DNA of 64,000 nt from Haliotis asinina (Eukaryota > Mollusca > Gastropoda > Lepetellida > Haliotidae), in the NCBI RefSeq assembly GCF_037392515.1, contig NC_090282.1, forward strand, positions 35,019,054-35,083,053. The letters run 5' to 3'. This document shows positions 11,008-23,304 of the stretch, piece after piece. A model generated the notes under the pieces. That model saw nothing but the letters and a program-made list of their open reading frames with translations, had not been told where the DNA came from and did no database searches. The translations under genes and the position numbers were made by a program. Every line of letters begins with the position of its first letter. Position 1 is the first letter of the stretch.

Positions 11008-13584
11008 TGAATGAGGCTTCAACTCCACCGTATCCCCGAAGGAGGCTTCAATTCCACCGTATCCGTGAACGAGGCTTCAACTCCACCGTATCCCTGAGCG
11101 AGGCTTCAACTCCACCGTATCCCTGAACGAGGCTTCAACTCCACCGTATCCCTGAACGAGGCTTCAACTCCACCGTATCCCTGAACGAGGCTTCAACTCC
11201 ACCGTATCCCCGAAGGAGGCTTCAACTCCACCGTATCCGTGAACGAGGCTTCAACTCCACCGTATCCCTGAACGAGGCTTCAACTCTACCGTATCCCCGA
11301 AGGAGGCTTCAACTCCACCGTATCCGTGAACGAGGCTTCAACTCCACCGTATCCCTGAACGAGGCTTCAACTCCACCGTATCCCTGAACGAGGCTTCAAC
11401 TCTACCGTATCCCTGGAGGCTTCAATTCCACCGTATCCCTGAACGAGGCTTCAACTCCACCGTATCCGTGAACGAGGCTTCAATTCCACCGTATCCCTGA
11501 ACGAGGCTTCAATTCCACCGTATCCGTGAACGAGGCTTCAACTCCACCGTATCCCCGAAGGAGGCTTCAACTCCACCGTATCCGTGAACGAGGCTTCAAC
11601 TCCACCGTATCCCTGAACGAGGCTTCAACTCTACCGTATCCCCGGAGGCTTCAACTCCACCGTATCCGTGAACGAGGCTTCAACTCCACCGCATCCCTGA
11701 ACGAGGCTTCAACTCCACCGTATCCCTGAACGAGGCTTCAACTCCACCGTATCCCCGAAGGAGGCTTCAACTCCACCGTATCCGTGAACGAGGCTTCAAC
11801 CCCACCGTATCCCTGAACGAGGCTTCAACTCCACCGTATCCCCGAAGGAGGCTTCAACTCCACCGTATCCGTGAACGAGGCTTCAACTCCACCGTATCCC
11901 TGAACGAGGCTTCAACCCCACCGTATCCCTGAACGAGGCTTCAACTCTACCGTATCCCTGAAGGAGGCTTCAATTCCACCGTATCCCTGAACGAGGCTTC
12001 AACTCCACCGTATCCCTGAACGAGGCTTCAACTCCACCGTATCCCTGAACGAGGCTTCAATTCCACCGTATCCCTGAACGAGGCTTCAATTCCACCGTAT
12101 CCGTGAACGAGGCTTCAACTCCACCGTATTCCCGAAGGAGGCTTCAACTCCACCGTATCCGTGAACGAGGCTTCAACTCCACCGTATCCCTGAACGAGGC
12201 TTCAACTCTACCGTATCCCCGGAGGCTTCAACTCCACCGTATCCCTGAACGAGGCTTCAACTCCACCGTATCCCTGAACGAGGCTTCAACTCCACCGTAT
12301 CCCTGAACGAGGCTTCAACTCTACCGTATCCCCGAAGGAGGCTTCAATTCCACCGTATCCGTGAACGAGGCTTCAACTCCACCGTATCCCTGAACGAGGC
12401 TTCAACTCCACCGTATCCCTGAACGAGGCTTCAATTCCACCGTATCCGTGAACGAGGCTTCAACTCCACCGTATCCGTGAACGAGGCTTCAACTCTACCG
12501 TATCCCCGAAGGAGGCTTCAATTCCACCGTATCCGTGGCTTCAATTCCACCGTATCCCTGAACGAGGCTTCAACTCCACCGTATCCCTGAACGAGGCTTC
12601 AACTCCACCGTATCCCCGAAGGAGGCTTCAATTCCACCGTATCCGTGAACGAGGCTTCAATTCCACCGTATCCCTGAACGAGGCTTCAACTCCACCGTAT
12701 CCCTGAACGAGGCTTCAACTCCACCGTATCCCTGAACGAGGCTTCAACTCCACCGTATCCCTGAACGAGGCTTCAACTCCACCGTATCCCTGAACGAGGC
12801 TTCAACTCTACCGTATCCCTGAACGAGGCTTCAATTCCACCGTATCCCTGAACGAGGCTTCAACTCCACCGTATCCCTGAACGAGGCTTCAACTCCACCG
12901 TATCCCTGAACGAGGCTTCAACTCTACCGTATCCCCGAAGGAGGCTTCAACTCCACCGTATCCGTGAACGAGGCTTCAACTCCACCGTATCCCTGAACGA
13001 GGCTTCAACTCCACCGTATCCCTGAACGAGGCTTCAACTCTACCGTATCCCCGAAGGAGGCTTCAATTCCACCGTATCCCTGAACGAGGCTTCAACTCCA
13101 CCGTATCCCTGAACGAGGCTTCAATTCCACCGTATCCCTGAACGAGGCCTCAATTCCACCGTATCCGTGACCGAGGCTTCAACTCTACCGTATCCCCGAA
13201 GGAGGCTTCAATTCCACCGTATCCGTGAACGAGGCTTCAACTCCACCGTATCCGTGAACGAGGCTTCAACTCTACCGTATCCCCGAAGGAGGCTTCAATT
13301 CCACCGTATCCGTGGCTTCAATTCCACCGTATCCCTGAACGAGGCTTCAACTCCACCGTATCCCTGAACGAGGCTTCAACTCTACCGTATCCCTGAACGA
13401 GGCTTCAACTCCACCGTATCCCTGAACGAGGCTTCAACTCCACCGTATCCCTGAACGAGGCTTCAATTCCACCGTATCCCTGAACGAGGCTTCAACTCCA
13501 CCGTATCCGTGAACGAGGCTTCAACTCCACCGTATCCCTGAACGAGGCTTCAATTCCACCGTATCCCCGAAGGAGGCTTTAACT
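11008..13584. repeat. 29-bp minisatellite, about 89 units
   Basis: Tandem array with consensus TGAACGAGGC-TTCAACTCCACC-GTATCCC. Variants alternate at a few positions: CCCTGAACGAGG, CCGTGAACGAGG, CCCCGAAGGAGG and shortened CCCCGGAGG, and AACTCCACC/AATTCCACC/AACTCTACC. Since 29 is not a multiple of three, the array passes through all frames and the common TGA closes one of them; it is not coding. Recurring orders of variants indicate higher-order duplication of blocks. Confidence 0.95.
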
Positions 13585-13944
13585 CATTTTATAAGTGTTC
13601 GGTTTAAACTTGGTTCTTTGAAAAGCTACAAAGGACCGACCTCTGTATGAGCAATTTTCAGCGTAACTAACAGAAATGAAACAAATTCATTATAAAGAGA
13701 CCAGGGTATTTCGACTCTTCCTTGTATGTTTTGAAGCAATGTGAATGAGTTCGGTTTGATGTGACATATGAACGTAATGTAGAAGGAAGTTGGAAGAGTC
13801 AGGCATGTGCCACCTGGTCGAAACCATACATAGCCACGGGTCTGGTGCTGACGAACAGAAGCAGAATCTAGTCGAACCCGGATTCCAACAACCATAGGTT
13901 ACTGGCGTGCTTGAGGACGTAACTCGACTGGGACATGCGTGCAA

Positions 13945-14040
13945 TGTAGATCGATGTTCATGCTGTTAATTGTCTGGTCCTGACTCGATTATTTACACAC
14001 CGCCACCATATAACTGGAATATTGCTGAGTGGCTAAACAG
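13945..14040 (+). mobile_element. Core SINE (family 2), 3' fragment
   Basis: Contains GATCGATGTTCATGCTGTTAA, TGTCTGGTCCTGACTCGATT, the CCGCCACCATATAACTGG block and the core GGAATATTGCTGAGTGG. It runs into the following CCAA/CCAG microsatellite, which may have grown from its tail. Confidence 0.7.
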
Positions 14041-14153
14041 CCAACCAACCCGACAATATAACAACAATCCAACCAATACTGCTGACCGACCGACCAACCA
14101 GCCAGCCAGCCAACCAACCAACCAACCAACCAACCAACCAGCCAACCAACCAA

Positions 14154-14187
<34 letters not shown>
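14037..14187. repeat. (CCAA/CCAG)n tetranucleotide microsatellite
   Basis: Repeats of CCAA and CCAG with an interruption at CTGCTGACCGACCG. The glycine-leucine-valine-tryptophan frames it generates on the minus strand are artefacts. Confidence 0.95.
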
Positions 14188-14188
<1 letters not shown>

Positions 14189-15174
14189 TGCACCTTTCAA
14201 AGGACATTCTGTCTGTAACACAAATCACTGGAATATTTACTAGTCCGTCCAACAGCATGCTACACACGAAAAAGCAGTGATACACTTCTTTGCATGATGC
14301 TTTAAGTAGGTGCTGAAAACCATCGTTTTGAATCATACACGTAAATAAATCGTAATCTTGACAGACAGAAAACTGATGATAAAACACCGTAATGCATCTA
14401 TGTCTTTATTTCACAGGCTGTTCGTACAAAGATGCAAGGTTGTCCGACACAGCGTTATAGTATGCATGTGTTTCGCACACGTAATGGGCAGCAAACTAAG
14501 AACCGTGAGTGCATTTACAACTCTACAGTGATGTTCGTCCAATTTTATATTCGCGTGATGCCTTTCAGGGAAACTACTGACTTGGGAACTTGGTGGAACT
14601 CGCAACAGATGTCAAATGTTTAAACCGGCTACCCGAGACAGGGACAATATTGAATCTCGTCATACGTTTCCACTAGAAAAAAAACGTCCATTAGATGAAA
14701 AACGTATTCAAGTCTGTACGCACTATGGAGCAGCCCCAGTACAATTATTGTGATGAATCATTCTGAGAGTTTTTTTTGTAATGTTACAGCCGTATAGCGA
14801 AATCAGTGAGTCACCGGGTATATTCAAATATACCCTAAATCTCTAAAGAGGGAAGACTGGTTATCCAATTGTAGTATGATATTTCCATTCAGTTTATGAT
14901 AAATTAAGCTTTTCAGCGTGTTCGTGAAATATTCAGTCTCCACGAAACCTATTGTATTTAATGGAACTATGTTGTCTGTCCCATGTGTCCAAGTAAGCGG
15001 CGTGTTATCAATCATTTATCAAGGGCAATAATGTAATGATAGTCGGGATCATGGAAAGGAAAGCCGACACGTCGAGGAAGAAATGTTCCAGAGTTCCAGA
15101 AGTAAAACTGTTCGTTACTTCCCTGTACATGCAAAAGTGGATACAACTACGATACGTCAATGAGGTAGAGGTCT
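14188..15174. other. Unassigned intergenic DNA
   Basis: No recognisable gene or repeat beyond short A-runs. Confidence 0.5.
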
Positions 15175-15432
15175 GTCCCTGTTTCAGAAAGCTATCGTAG
15201 TGCTACGACGTCGTAAATCAACGTTCCAGTAGACGTCGTAAATCAACGTTCCAGTAGACGTCGTAAATCAACGTTCCAGTAGACGAGGTAAGACAGTCGT
15301 AGCGCTACAATAGCCCTGTGAAAAGTGGTCCGGGATCCCGTTTCACAAAACTTTCGTAGCCCTACGACGTACGTAAGCCTAATAATAAACCATAGAGTTA
15401 CGCCAGTTCGTAACGTTACGATCGCAAAATGG
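15175..15432. repeat. Pair of foldback elements with internal 25-bp triplication
   Basis: Two adjacent inverted-repeat units share ends of the type GTTTCA(C/G)AAA-CT-TCGTAG-GCTACGAC. The first spans about 15180-15335, with arms TATCGTAGTGCTACGAC and GTCGTAGCGCTACAATA. The second spans about 15338-15432. Inside the first, the 25-bp unit starting GACGTCGTAAATCAACG is repeated three times in tandem (15207-15281). Its non-coding hairpin form suggests a MITE-like family. Confidence 0.65.
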
Positions 15433-16574
15433 ATCGGGAACCTGTGATGTAAATATGTATTTTTGCATCAGTTTAGTGGCTACCTTCAAGACGCACCCCT
15501 TTGAGACAACAATCACAGTGTTCATCAAACGTGTGTCGACTGCGAGAACTAGCTCAGAATTAAGAAAGACAATGGGTTCAAACTATTTTAGTTGGCTCTG
15601 CAAAGCATGATAAATAACAGACAGTAATGGACGGAGTTTCCGACTCAAACGTAAATGAGGTGAGCGGAGTTCCAGCTTAACCTCGAAGCTTTTCAAACGA
15701 GCGGCACATCCTGCTCATGGTCGTCCCTATACATGTTCAGTTGGAATGGCGGACAGCATGGAAGATATATACATACACACTACGCACACACACACGCACA
15801 CGCACACACACAACGCATACACGCACGCACACAACACATACACTCATATACGTATATAAACAACAATTTTCAGACGAAGTGACATAAATTGTCAGATAGG
15901 ACTATGGCGTTGTCTTAAACGTATCAATATGATAGCATCGAGGCCAAGGGGATGACCATTTCGAGTAATTAAAAACATATATGAAGAGACAGAGCGGTAC
16001 AGGATGGCAACTGTCTACGTACACTGCAGTGGTGGTGAGGATAAAGAGTGGAGAGTTAGATATAAATGATTGCAAATAGGTCATACATGTCTTGGCTACA
16101 TACTGTTTGGCCTTGGTGATTATTTGGACAATGACTGTTCGGAATCAGTTGCTATGACACATAGATTTTCCTTTGTTGAGTCACCACTAACACATCCCAT
16201 GGTTATCTGGATGTCATCAGATAACAGGTAATTGTTACGTAGATCGCAAAAAACATTGAATACGTAGGTAATATTTATTTATTTTTCTATGGCAGGAAAT
16301 TGGCATGCTTAATGAAAAATTAGATTGAATGTCAACGTAAACTGGGTAGGGGTTGCTCTTTCTCCGCATACAGATCCGGTGTAATGCATCTGTGAAAACA
16401 AGCACTATTGCATGTTGATGCTTTTAATCTTCTTAATATGTCTGGTCGCAATATTGCTGAAATAATGCCGGTGTGACTTTAAATTTTAGCGCACTCGCTC
16501 TCAACATATCTTAATACTAGTATATCAATATATTATTTTGTACCAAACTATGGTTGAACTAAACGTTTGTAACA
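15433..16574. other. Unassigned DNA downstream of transporter gene A
   Basis: CA-rich simple sequence lies at about 15770-15850. The minus strand has AATAAATAAATA near 16272-16283, a possible poly(A) signal for the upstream transporter gene but far from its stop. Nothing else is recognised. Confidence 0.45.
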
Positions 16575-16693
16575 TATACTGACAGCAACAGAAACAAAAT
16601 ATTCACCCCTAAAACGATAATCTCATCTGTTCTTGTTAATGTCCTGTTTCAAAAACTTGACGTGAGTTACGTTTCTTTAGTTGTTAAGTGTAT
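16575..16693. mobile_element. MITE with TATACTG termini, copy 2
   Basis: The left end TATACTGACAGCAACAGAAAC and the right end GTTTCTTTAGTTGTTAAGTGTAT form diverged inverted repeats of the same family as 1327-1456. It lies just downstream of the stop codon of transporter gene A, probably within its 3' untranslated region. Confidence 0.6.
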
Positions 16694-16768
16694 TGGTTAA
16701 ATATTTTCAAAAGATATTTTAATGTTCCATATGTAACTTCAGAAAATGTCTTCAGTGAATGCAGAACC

Positions 16769-19700
16769 TCACTGATGTGCAATAGTGACAGATTTGTGAG
16801 TTCCAATGGATTTCACACACTGAATGATCACTGGGAAAAAGGCGGCACCCACAGCCACAGAGCCGAATATACGGAAAGGCAGACCGTACGATCCAGTCAA
16901 GTCGTACAGCGTCCCTGTAATTGAACAAAAATATATCATATTACCAAATATGATAACCGAAATATCAAAAATATTCAAACTGCAAATTCATTTGAGTTAC
17001 GCTTGACAACGGTACAAGAATCTATATCGAAAAGTCTCTCTCTCTCTCTCTCTCGAGTTTTTAGCCATAACGGTTGTTGTATGTTACTGTGAGTCTATGT
17101 GCTTCCGTCCCAAACTTTAAAACTTTGCACCCACCACTTATATCAGAAGTCTAATACAGCCACAAGCCTCAACACTATACTTACCGAGTTTGTTGTATGG
17201 CATGATTCCCTAGAGAACGTATAATGGCGCGATGGTGGGAAACAGGGAAACAGTAAGCAAGGACTGTTTTGTTAGACTGCAGTATGATATGTACTGCCCT
17301 TCCGTAGGCAACGCCCTATTGTTCGGAGTTTGAGTCACACTTGGTTACAACAGATCATTACTAGTCGTCCCCCTGAAAACATATTTAGCTAGATGAGAAC
17401 TAAGCACATTACCCATTAGTATTCCGAGCGTTGTGTTGGAGGTTCCAGTGACTGCCCCGCCAAGACCCATGGACACAGCATACATATCTTCCCCTACCAC
17501 TTGCAAGATAACTGAAAGGAAACGATTGGCTTAGATTTGCATCGGCCTTGCATGGCAAGTAGAAGCTTTAGCTATGCCCTGGTAAAGTAGATTCCAATGC
17601 TCCTTGCATCTCATTGAGAGTTATACCCTGTAATTCTGTAGCCTGGTATAGCATGTCTCAGGTGTCTATTCCAATGCCACAGATTGCCACTGTAGTCTTG
17701 TGGATAGTGTGTCTATCCAGAGAGCTGAAGGTCAGTGGTTCGATTTCACGCTCCATCATGCTTACACGTGTTGGTTGAAAGACTGAACATGTTATTGCCC
17801 TGGTGAATACCCTAGTGCCCACATCGGACAAGGACACATCGCCTGGGAGTATATTGAGCCTGAGTAGGGTATACATGTTGAACTTGCACGTGGTCTGCCA
17901 TTTTGCTAGCACTGTAAATCAGGCCGAAATCACACCCATAAAATGAACACACACACTCACTCACACAATCTTTGACTCACCCATTGCATAGGTTGAAACC
18001 ATGCCGCCTGCAGCCAAGCCGTATACCGTATAACAAGCAACTATCATGCCATGGGAGTCAGCCCAAGAGATCACTATCAGAGAACCACCGGACACCATCA
18101 CTGATAGACAGAACACGTGGAAGGTCTTCACGCCAGGGATCATCTGTATCAAACCTGCCATAAGGCGCATTGTACTGCTTGTCCCGTTGATTATCAACAG
18201 AAACGTTAGTCCCGTTTCTTCAGACAGACCCTTCGACATACCAAAGTCAACTGCAGTCAAGACAGTTGATGTAATTGAACCAAACCCTATTAGGCCACAC
18301 AATAAGTAAGCCCCATACAAGGGATTCAGTAGTCGGCGATATTTTGGCGCAGCCTTGACATCTGTACTGTTTTTGATCCGAGCTGTAGCTGGCACGCCAA
18401 GTGACGACGTTACTAGTAGACCAGATAGAGTAACATTCAGGTAAATACCGCTCATTATAAGAAGTGCACCCCTCCAGCCAAATTCTGTCTTCAGTGCTGT
18501 CAAGATGGTTGGAAAAACCATTGACCCAACACCTCCAGAGGACGTCAGTAGTGCTAATGCAAAGGCCTTGGCTCTTGGGTCACGAAATGCCAGCGTTACG
18601 TTGACGTTGTTTCCCAGATACACCATGCTACAACCACAACCTGAAATTCAAAAATCAAGATCAGCTATCTACTTAGACTAATGACCACACGTAACTACCA
18701 GTTAAAACGTAGCGTATACAGGGTATTACTGCGTATATGTACTGTACGTGTTGGCTGGCGTATGAAACTTCCGTGGACAGGATGACTGTAGATTATGGTC
18801 CTGTCAAAGTTGTTGGGCACACTTACATATACTGAACAACAAAAGAAACGCAACTTCTTGTCACGTTTCTTTAATAGAAGACATGAACATTACTTTTATG
18901 AGTTTTTTCGTCTCTTACGCCTCTTTTGCTGTTCAGCGCATATTGTCAGCTGATATGCATTGCATGTAAGACATGTACTTTGAGTAACAGGACATTGATG
19001 TACGATTAAACATAACATCCTAAAGCCTGCCTGTAAAGGCTGCATTACAAAGACCTCTGGGATCCAACAGAGGAAACATCTCAGAACAACATGCCTGCTT
19101 GATGAAGACACTGGAGAAACAACTGAAGTTTTGTCTTGGAAAAGAAAAATTGAAAAATAGAAAATGACTATGCAATGCCAGTAAACGGAACGTTAGTAAA
19201 TGACAGACTGAGTTAGTTTCACACAAGCTAATCAAGAAATTAAGCTTGACCGACCCAGTTAATTCCCAAATTCCCAAAGGAGTCAAGTGTGCGAGTGAGG
19301 GAGTGTATTCAGCCTCTTATGGGGTCACGTGTGTGAGTGAGGGAGTGTATTCAGCCTCTTATGGAAATCTCTTATGTGCTCTTCACAGATGAAAGCAGAT
19401 TCAGTTCGTCTTTCCCTGGCGGTAGGCAGACTGACTTATCGTTGTGAATCACATACGATAGTAGTGGTTTATACTACTGATGTTTGCTTGTGCTGGTTGA
19501 ACGGTTTGTCCTTAAAATTATACTGACATTCAGTTCTAGTCAGTTCTGAAGTATCCTTTACATGGGCTTTATATCATCTGACCGTTTATTAATGACACCA
19601 AATATACACTCGGTAGACCACAACTCACCCATCACCACGCCGACAGATATAACAGTGAAGATGTAACCGGTGGAGAACCAGGTGGCAAACAGTCCAAGAG

Positions 19701-21912
19701 AAGCCAAGATGCTGCCTGAACACAACACTGCTCGGATACCAAATCTCTGGATAAGGAAACCATTGACAAGACCTGGTAGAAAAAGACAAAGTCCAGTTGG
19801 AGACAACCTTTGATCACGTAGGTATGTCTTACAGTTTTTGGATATTTTGATGGGATGTTCAGGCTCGCATTTGCCATTGCATGTTTGTGACGTAGAATCA
19901 CTTATAATTTTACAACATGAATAATGTCTCTTTCAATTACTTGACCACTCCTGAATGATGAAAGAGAAAACTTGCCTCCCATGAATGTCAGTCCAGTGGA
20001 CGTTGATTGGATAACTGCTGTTTCAGCACGTGTGTTTTGAAAATCCTCCAACCAATCAACAAAGAGGGCGCCAAGAGAAAAGGGGAATCCAAGTCCAAGA
20101 AAAACATTGAAACACCCACCACACAAGGTGACGATTTGTCGTAGGAGCTGCCTGGATTTTTCCTTTTTGTCAATCTGCGACTCGTACCTGATTTATAAAT
20201 AATGTTTTTACAAAATACCATTTCTTCTGTCTGTAATAAGGATTAAAGTATGGCAGATAACTGGAGAGAAAATTGATATATTTCAATTGTTTCATATGCA
20301 GTTGGTAAACATCAATATTGAACGGCAATAGCCTGAATGTGCGCACCTAATACATGCGCCTTTGGAGCCGTGTTGGAGATAGCCGTCATCAATGACAAAG
20401 AGTCGAGGCTCCATTTCTAGTTCATCAGGGACGTATGCCACATTGTCATACTCTGGTACAAAAGCTTCGTCCTTCTGTAGTTCTCTTTCCACGTCTTTGA
20501 CGATGCCGACACGCTCGTCTGTCTCTGATATCTTTGCACTATAAGTTGCCGGCCTATAAAGAAGAAAGTACTATGTGAATTATGAACGCCCATTCCCTCG
20601 TGAGCATGTGAATATTAGATAACTTTTGTCCTTCAATATCAATCGTGCCATGACCATCATTTCTGGGTCAAGTAATGCTGAACATGTTCCATGTACAACA
20701 GATGCAGCACCCGTCTTGCTAATGTTGCAGATATTAATGTAATCTCGTTATCCGTGTCATAAGGATGGCTTGGTCTGTAATTGATCTTTCTTTCTATTGC
20801 GCATTCTTAGAATATCCCCAAATGCAGTGACATTTGTTTAAGACAGTTCGTCTGTGAAGACTTTAGAAAAGATGCCCGCACACACCAAGTGTTTATCAAC
20901 TGGTTGATCAACATTCCAGTGTGCGGTTGTAGAAAACAACCTTTACTCTAAGACTAAGGTGTGGGAGTACGTAATAGAATGACAGTACATGATTCAATGG
21001 CGATACAATTTCAAAAGCTTGTATCACGATTGAATAGTTGTGGTAATAACACTAAAATCGGTTATGATAATAAGAGTGGTCAGGCCAACCTAATGGTTAA
21101 AGTACTCGAGCCCGTCACACTCGTCACGGTTCCATTCCCCTCATAGGTAGAATGTGTAAAGCCCATATCTGGTGTCCGACGCCGCGATATTGCTGGAATA
21201 GTGCTAAAATCGGCGTAAAAACGAAAAATCTAACAACCAATAACAGTGGTCCAGCTTCCAAGTAGACGTCAGCAGAATAACGCTGGTATTCATCTAATGT
21301 GAGATGGGAGAGTCAGGCGTACACCTTCTATATTTATCCTTATACATACTCATTTGGGATTTTTGTTTTGAAATTTCAAGATTGCTCTTGATGATTTAAG
21401 CGTAGCTGGTAGCACGTAAACTGCCTCATTGACAATGGAATCTTAAAAGAAACAATCTGTAACATTTACAAAGCTTCTGTTCAATCACACTGCCCATTAA
21501 CACTATACACATACAGTTTAATAATTCTCTGTGTCATTTACCTTTCTTCCATAGTGTATGAGTTGCTGATACTTGAAATATTAGCAATGCAATCCGCTTT
21601 ATCTTCATTTGAAACAATTCCCCCGTTCCCTTTGAAGCTATACGACTCTGATTTGCTTGTGATGGGAGCTGCAGTAGTATTTCCCTCATCTGATTGGCGA
21701 GCATGACTAGGGAGTTCTGAATGTTCACTTCTCCCAGCCTTTTCCACAACTTGAAGATCTCCTGCAGAAACATCCTGCATAGCAAATCCTGTTGTAGGAT
21801 AATCTGAGCCAGCCATTACACCATCCTTTTCAACAGGTAGGTCGTCCCTTGCTAACGATCCATTTATGTCCACATGTGTTGTGTTTGCATCAGTTAAACT
21901 TTGAACCTTCAT
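16769..21912 (-). CDS. Monocarboxylate-transporter-like MFS protein, copy A (7 coding exons)
   Basis: Predicted plasma-membrane solute carrier of the SLC16-like major facilitator family. Coding exons in transcript order are 21542-21912, 20347-20553, 19976-20187, 19629-19772, 17981-18640, 17413-17511 and 16769-16914; all junctions keep frame, giving 612 aa. Residues 1 to about 205 are a hydrophilic cytosolic N-terminus containing PEYDNVAYVPDELE. Twelve membrane segments follow. Visible family features are QRFGIR in the TM2-3 loop, FRDPRAKAFALALLTSSGGVG (the usual YF-KRR-LANG-A TM5 region) and a long central exon covering much of the bundle. The classical DGGWGW TM1 signature is replaced by LCGGCFNVFLGLGF, so the substrate is uncertain. 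Intron 3 uses a GC donor (GCAAGT). The start is the Met shared in position with copy B. Nothing is broken, so it looks functional. Confidence 0.88.
17690..17975 (+). mobile_element. SINE-like repeat with tRNA-like head in intron 5 of gene A
   Basis: Begins with a tRNA-like stretch containing the box-B-like CAGTGGTTCGATTTC. It ends in CACACACTCACTCACACA next to exon 5 of transporter gene A. The body differs from families 1 and 2. Confidence 0.5.
18828..18942. mobile_element. MITE with TATACTG termini, copy 3
   Basis: Left end ATACTGAACAACAAAAGAAA and right end CTCTTTTGCTGTTCAGCGCAT are inverted repeats of the 1327-1456 family. It is located in intron 4 of transporter gene A. The interior shares TAGAAGACAT-AACAT with copy 1. 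Confidence 0.75.
19377..19525 (+). mobile_element. Tc1-like transposase fragment in intron 4 of gene A
   Basis: GTGCTCTTCACAGATGAAAG encodes VLFTDESRF, the block around the first catalytic Asp of Tc1 transposases. It is followed by a degraded GGRQ-like stretch. The same fragment, with the same flanks, is in the pseudogene at 40025-40170, so it was copied with the host gene. Confidence 0.65.
21085..21230 (+). mobile_element. tRNA-headed SINE (family 1) in intron 1 of gene A
   Basis: Runs from CCAACCTAATGGTTAAAG through ACGGTTCCATTCCCC (diverged box B), GTAAAGCCCATATCTGGTGT, to the core CGCGATATTGCTGGAATAGT and GGCGTAAAAAC. The (CACT)n tail is lost. Confidence 0.7.
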
Positions 21913-22240
21913 ATTTCATCCAACGTCTTCCGTTGACCTTGTTTACTATCGGAGGGTCCAGCTCTTCTGCTTATTTCAGTATATCCTCAAAGAACGAGTT
22001 TGCGCCGGAATGCCACAGACGGGACACAACATATATGAGCACGTTGTAGAGATTAGTGGCGTCTTGATGTCAGTAATCCAAACAAACCTTTTCTGAACGG
22101 TTCATATCAGTCCGCAGATACTTAGGACCAGGCCTAACTGTACTAATGACATTGCGCATATTGGGTACATCGCGAACGACTCATTAAGTCTGCAGCACGC
22201 ACCCATGGTCATGAGTGGTCGGTCCTAAAGTGTGACTAAG
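21913..22240 (-). promoter_or_regulatory. Upstream flank of transporter A shared with copy B
   Basis: Sequence upstream of the start of gene A is similar to that upstream of copy B. Matching stretches are ATCCAACGTCTT (21918 and 37666) and, further out, ATTAAGTCTG-AGCA-GCAC-CATG (22180s and 37924). This is probably retained 5' untranslated or promoter DNA of the duplicated unit. No TATA box is assigned. Confidence 0.4.
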
Positions 22241-22900
22241 TTGAACAGAGTCTGGATATGTCACTCCCTGTCACAGGAATCCAGGAATAACTTTTCCCAC
22301 AGGAACTTTGCCCGACACCATTTTTACAGTGCAGGACCTTTGCCCACAATATATTTTTTTCTAATTACAATTAATACTCACCTTGCTACTCATTCACTGG
22401 AGTTACAGCTTTGAAAGTGATAAAACATTAAGTAAACTTTACCAAAGCTTCTCTGCTGCTTTGAAACTCACACATCAAAACGTCACTGAAAGAATCATCC
22501 GTCTCGTTGAGTTTTGCTTTTAGTTTTTACTATTTCATTTTTGTAACCATCCAGCTTTGACCACTCGTGTTGAATGCGTTTAGATATGAGGAGACGTCAT
22601 GTTTCAATGTGTGAGTGTCAGGACGCGACCGACAAATCACGGAAGGGAGCCGAGAAATCACCGAAGGTGGCCGAGCGTGTTTCAAGTATTACCGACATTG
22701 TTTCCAATAGGGCCGTTGTGTTTATGTTATTATCGCTAAACTACCGATATCGCTGCAATTGTTTCGCGAGTGGGCTGCGCTTGTGTACATTTGGGATACA
22801 ATTCCTTGAAATTTGGTGTAATTCCTCCAGACACTCAGGGGGGCCTGAGACTGAAGTAAACCAGGTAGAGTGCTATTTCTTTTGGACTCTATCAGTGTGC
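22241..22900. other. Unassigned DNA between gene A and the transposon
   Basis: No gene recognised. An open frame near 22574-22957 runs across the transposon boundary into its terminal repeat and is therefore coincidental. Confidence 0.5.
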
Positions 22901-22927
22901 TATATCATGTGCTATATCATGTGTTAT
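22901..22927 (+). repeat. 12-bp tandem array, left remnant
   Basis: Two units of TATATCATGTG(C/T) plus TAT. The array resumes in register and in the same orientation at 28021, on the other side of the transposon. Confidence 0.9.
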
Positions 22928-22955
22928 GATCCAAACCCAATAAGCAGGCACATTT
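22928..22955 (+). repeat. Left terminal inverted repeat
   Basis: 25 bp from 22931 are identical to the complement of 27993-28017. The outer three bases are GAT here and CAC at the other end. The inner part GCACATTTG resembles the internal 14-bp motif read in reverse (GTACATTTC). Confidence 0.92.
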
Positions 22956-23304
22956 GATGTCCCCATATCCTATTTGAAAATCTAAGCATATTATGTAAGT
23001 TGTTAAATGTAGTAAATATAGGGTAGAGTTAGGCCTTCTCTGACCGAAAGTTTCAGCTTTGTAAGTGCTTTAGTTATTGTGGAGTGAGGCTTTGAACATA
23101 CGGAAATGACATGTACGTTACTGTCCCAGCCTGAAAGTACACTATGTTAACTGTTATCTGTTTAAATTGCAGCTGCATTTGAAGATGTTTATATAACTTT
23201 CCTAGCTCTACAACATGGGAACTTCACATAATGGTGGTTGTTTTGACACTCGTTGGATTTCTGTTGTTGTGCGGTTGCACTTTTGGCGCGTCCCAAACGT
23301 CTGA

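Noticed and set aside
11008-13584. CRISPR-like or protein-coding repeat
   Set aside because: Units are contiguous with no unique spacers, 29 bp is out of frame, and TGA recurs; it is a eukaryotic minisatellite.
13989-14387. Gly-Trp-Leu-rich reading frames
   Set aside because: They are translations of the CCAA/CCAG microsatellite.
22574-22957. 127-codon plus-strand frame
   Set aside because: It crosses the transposon boundary and terminal repeat, so it postdates the insertion and is coincidental.
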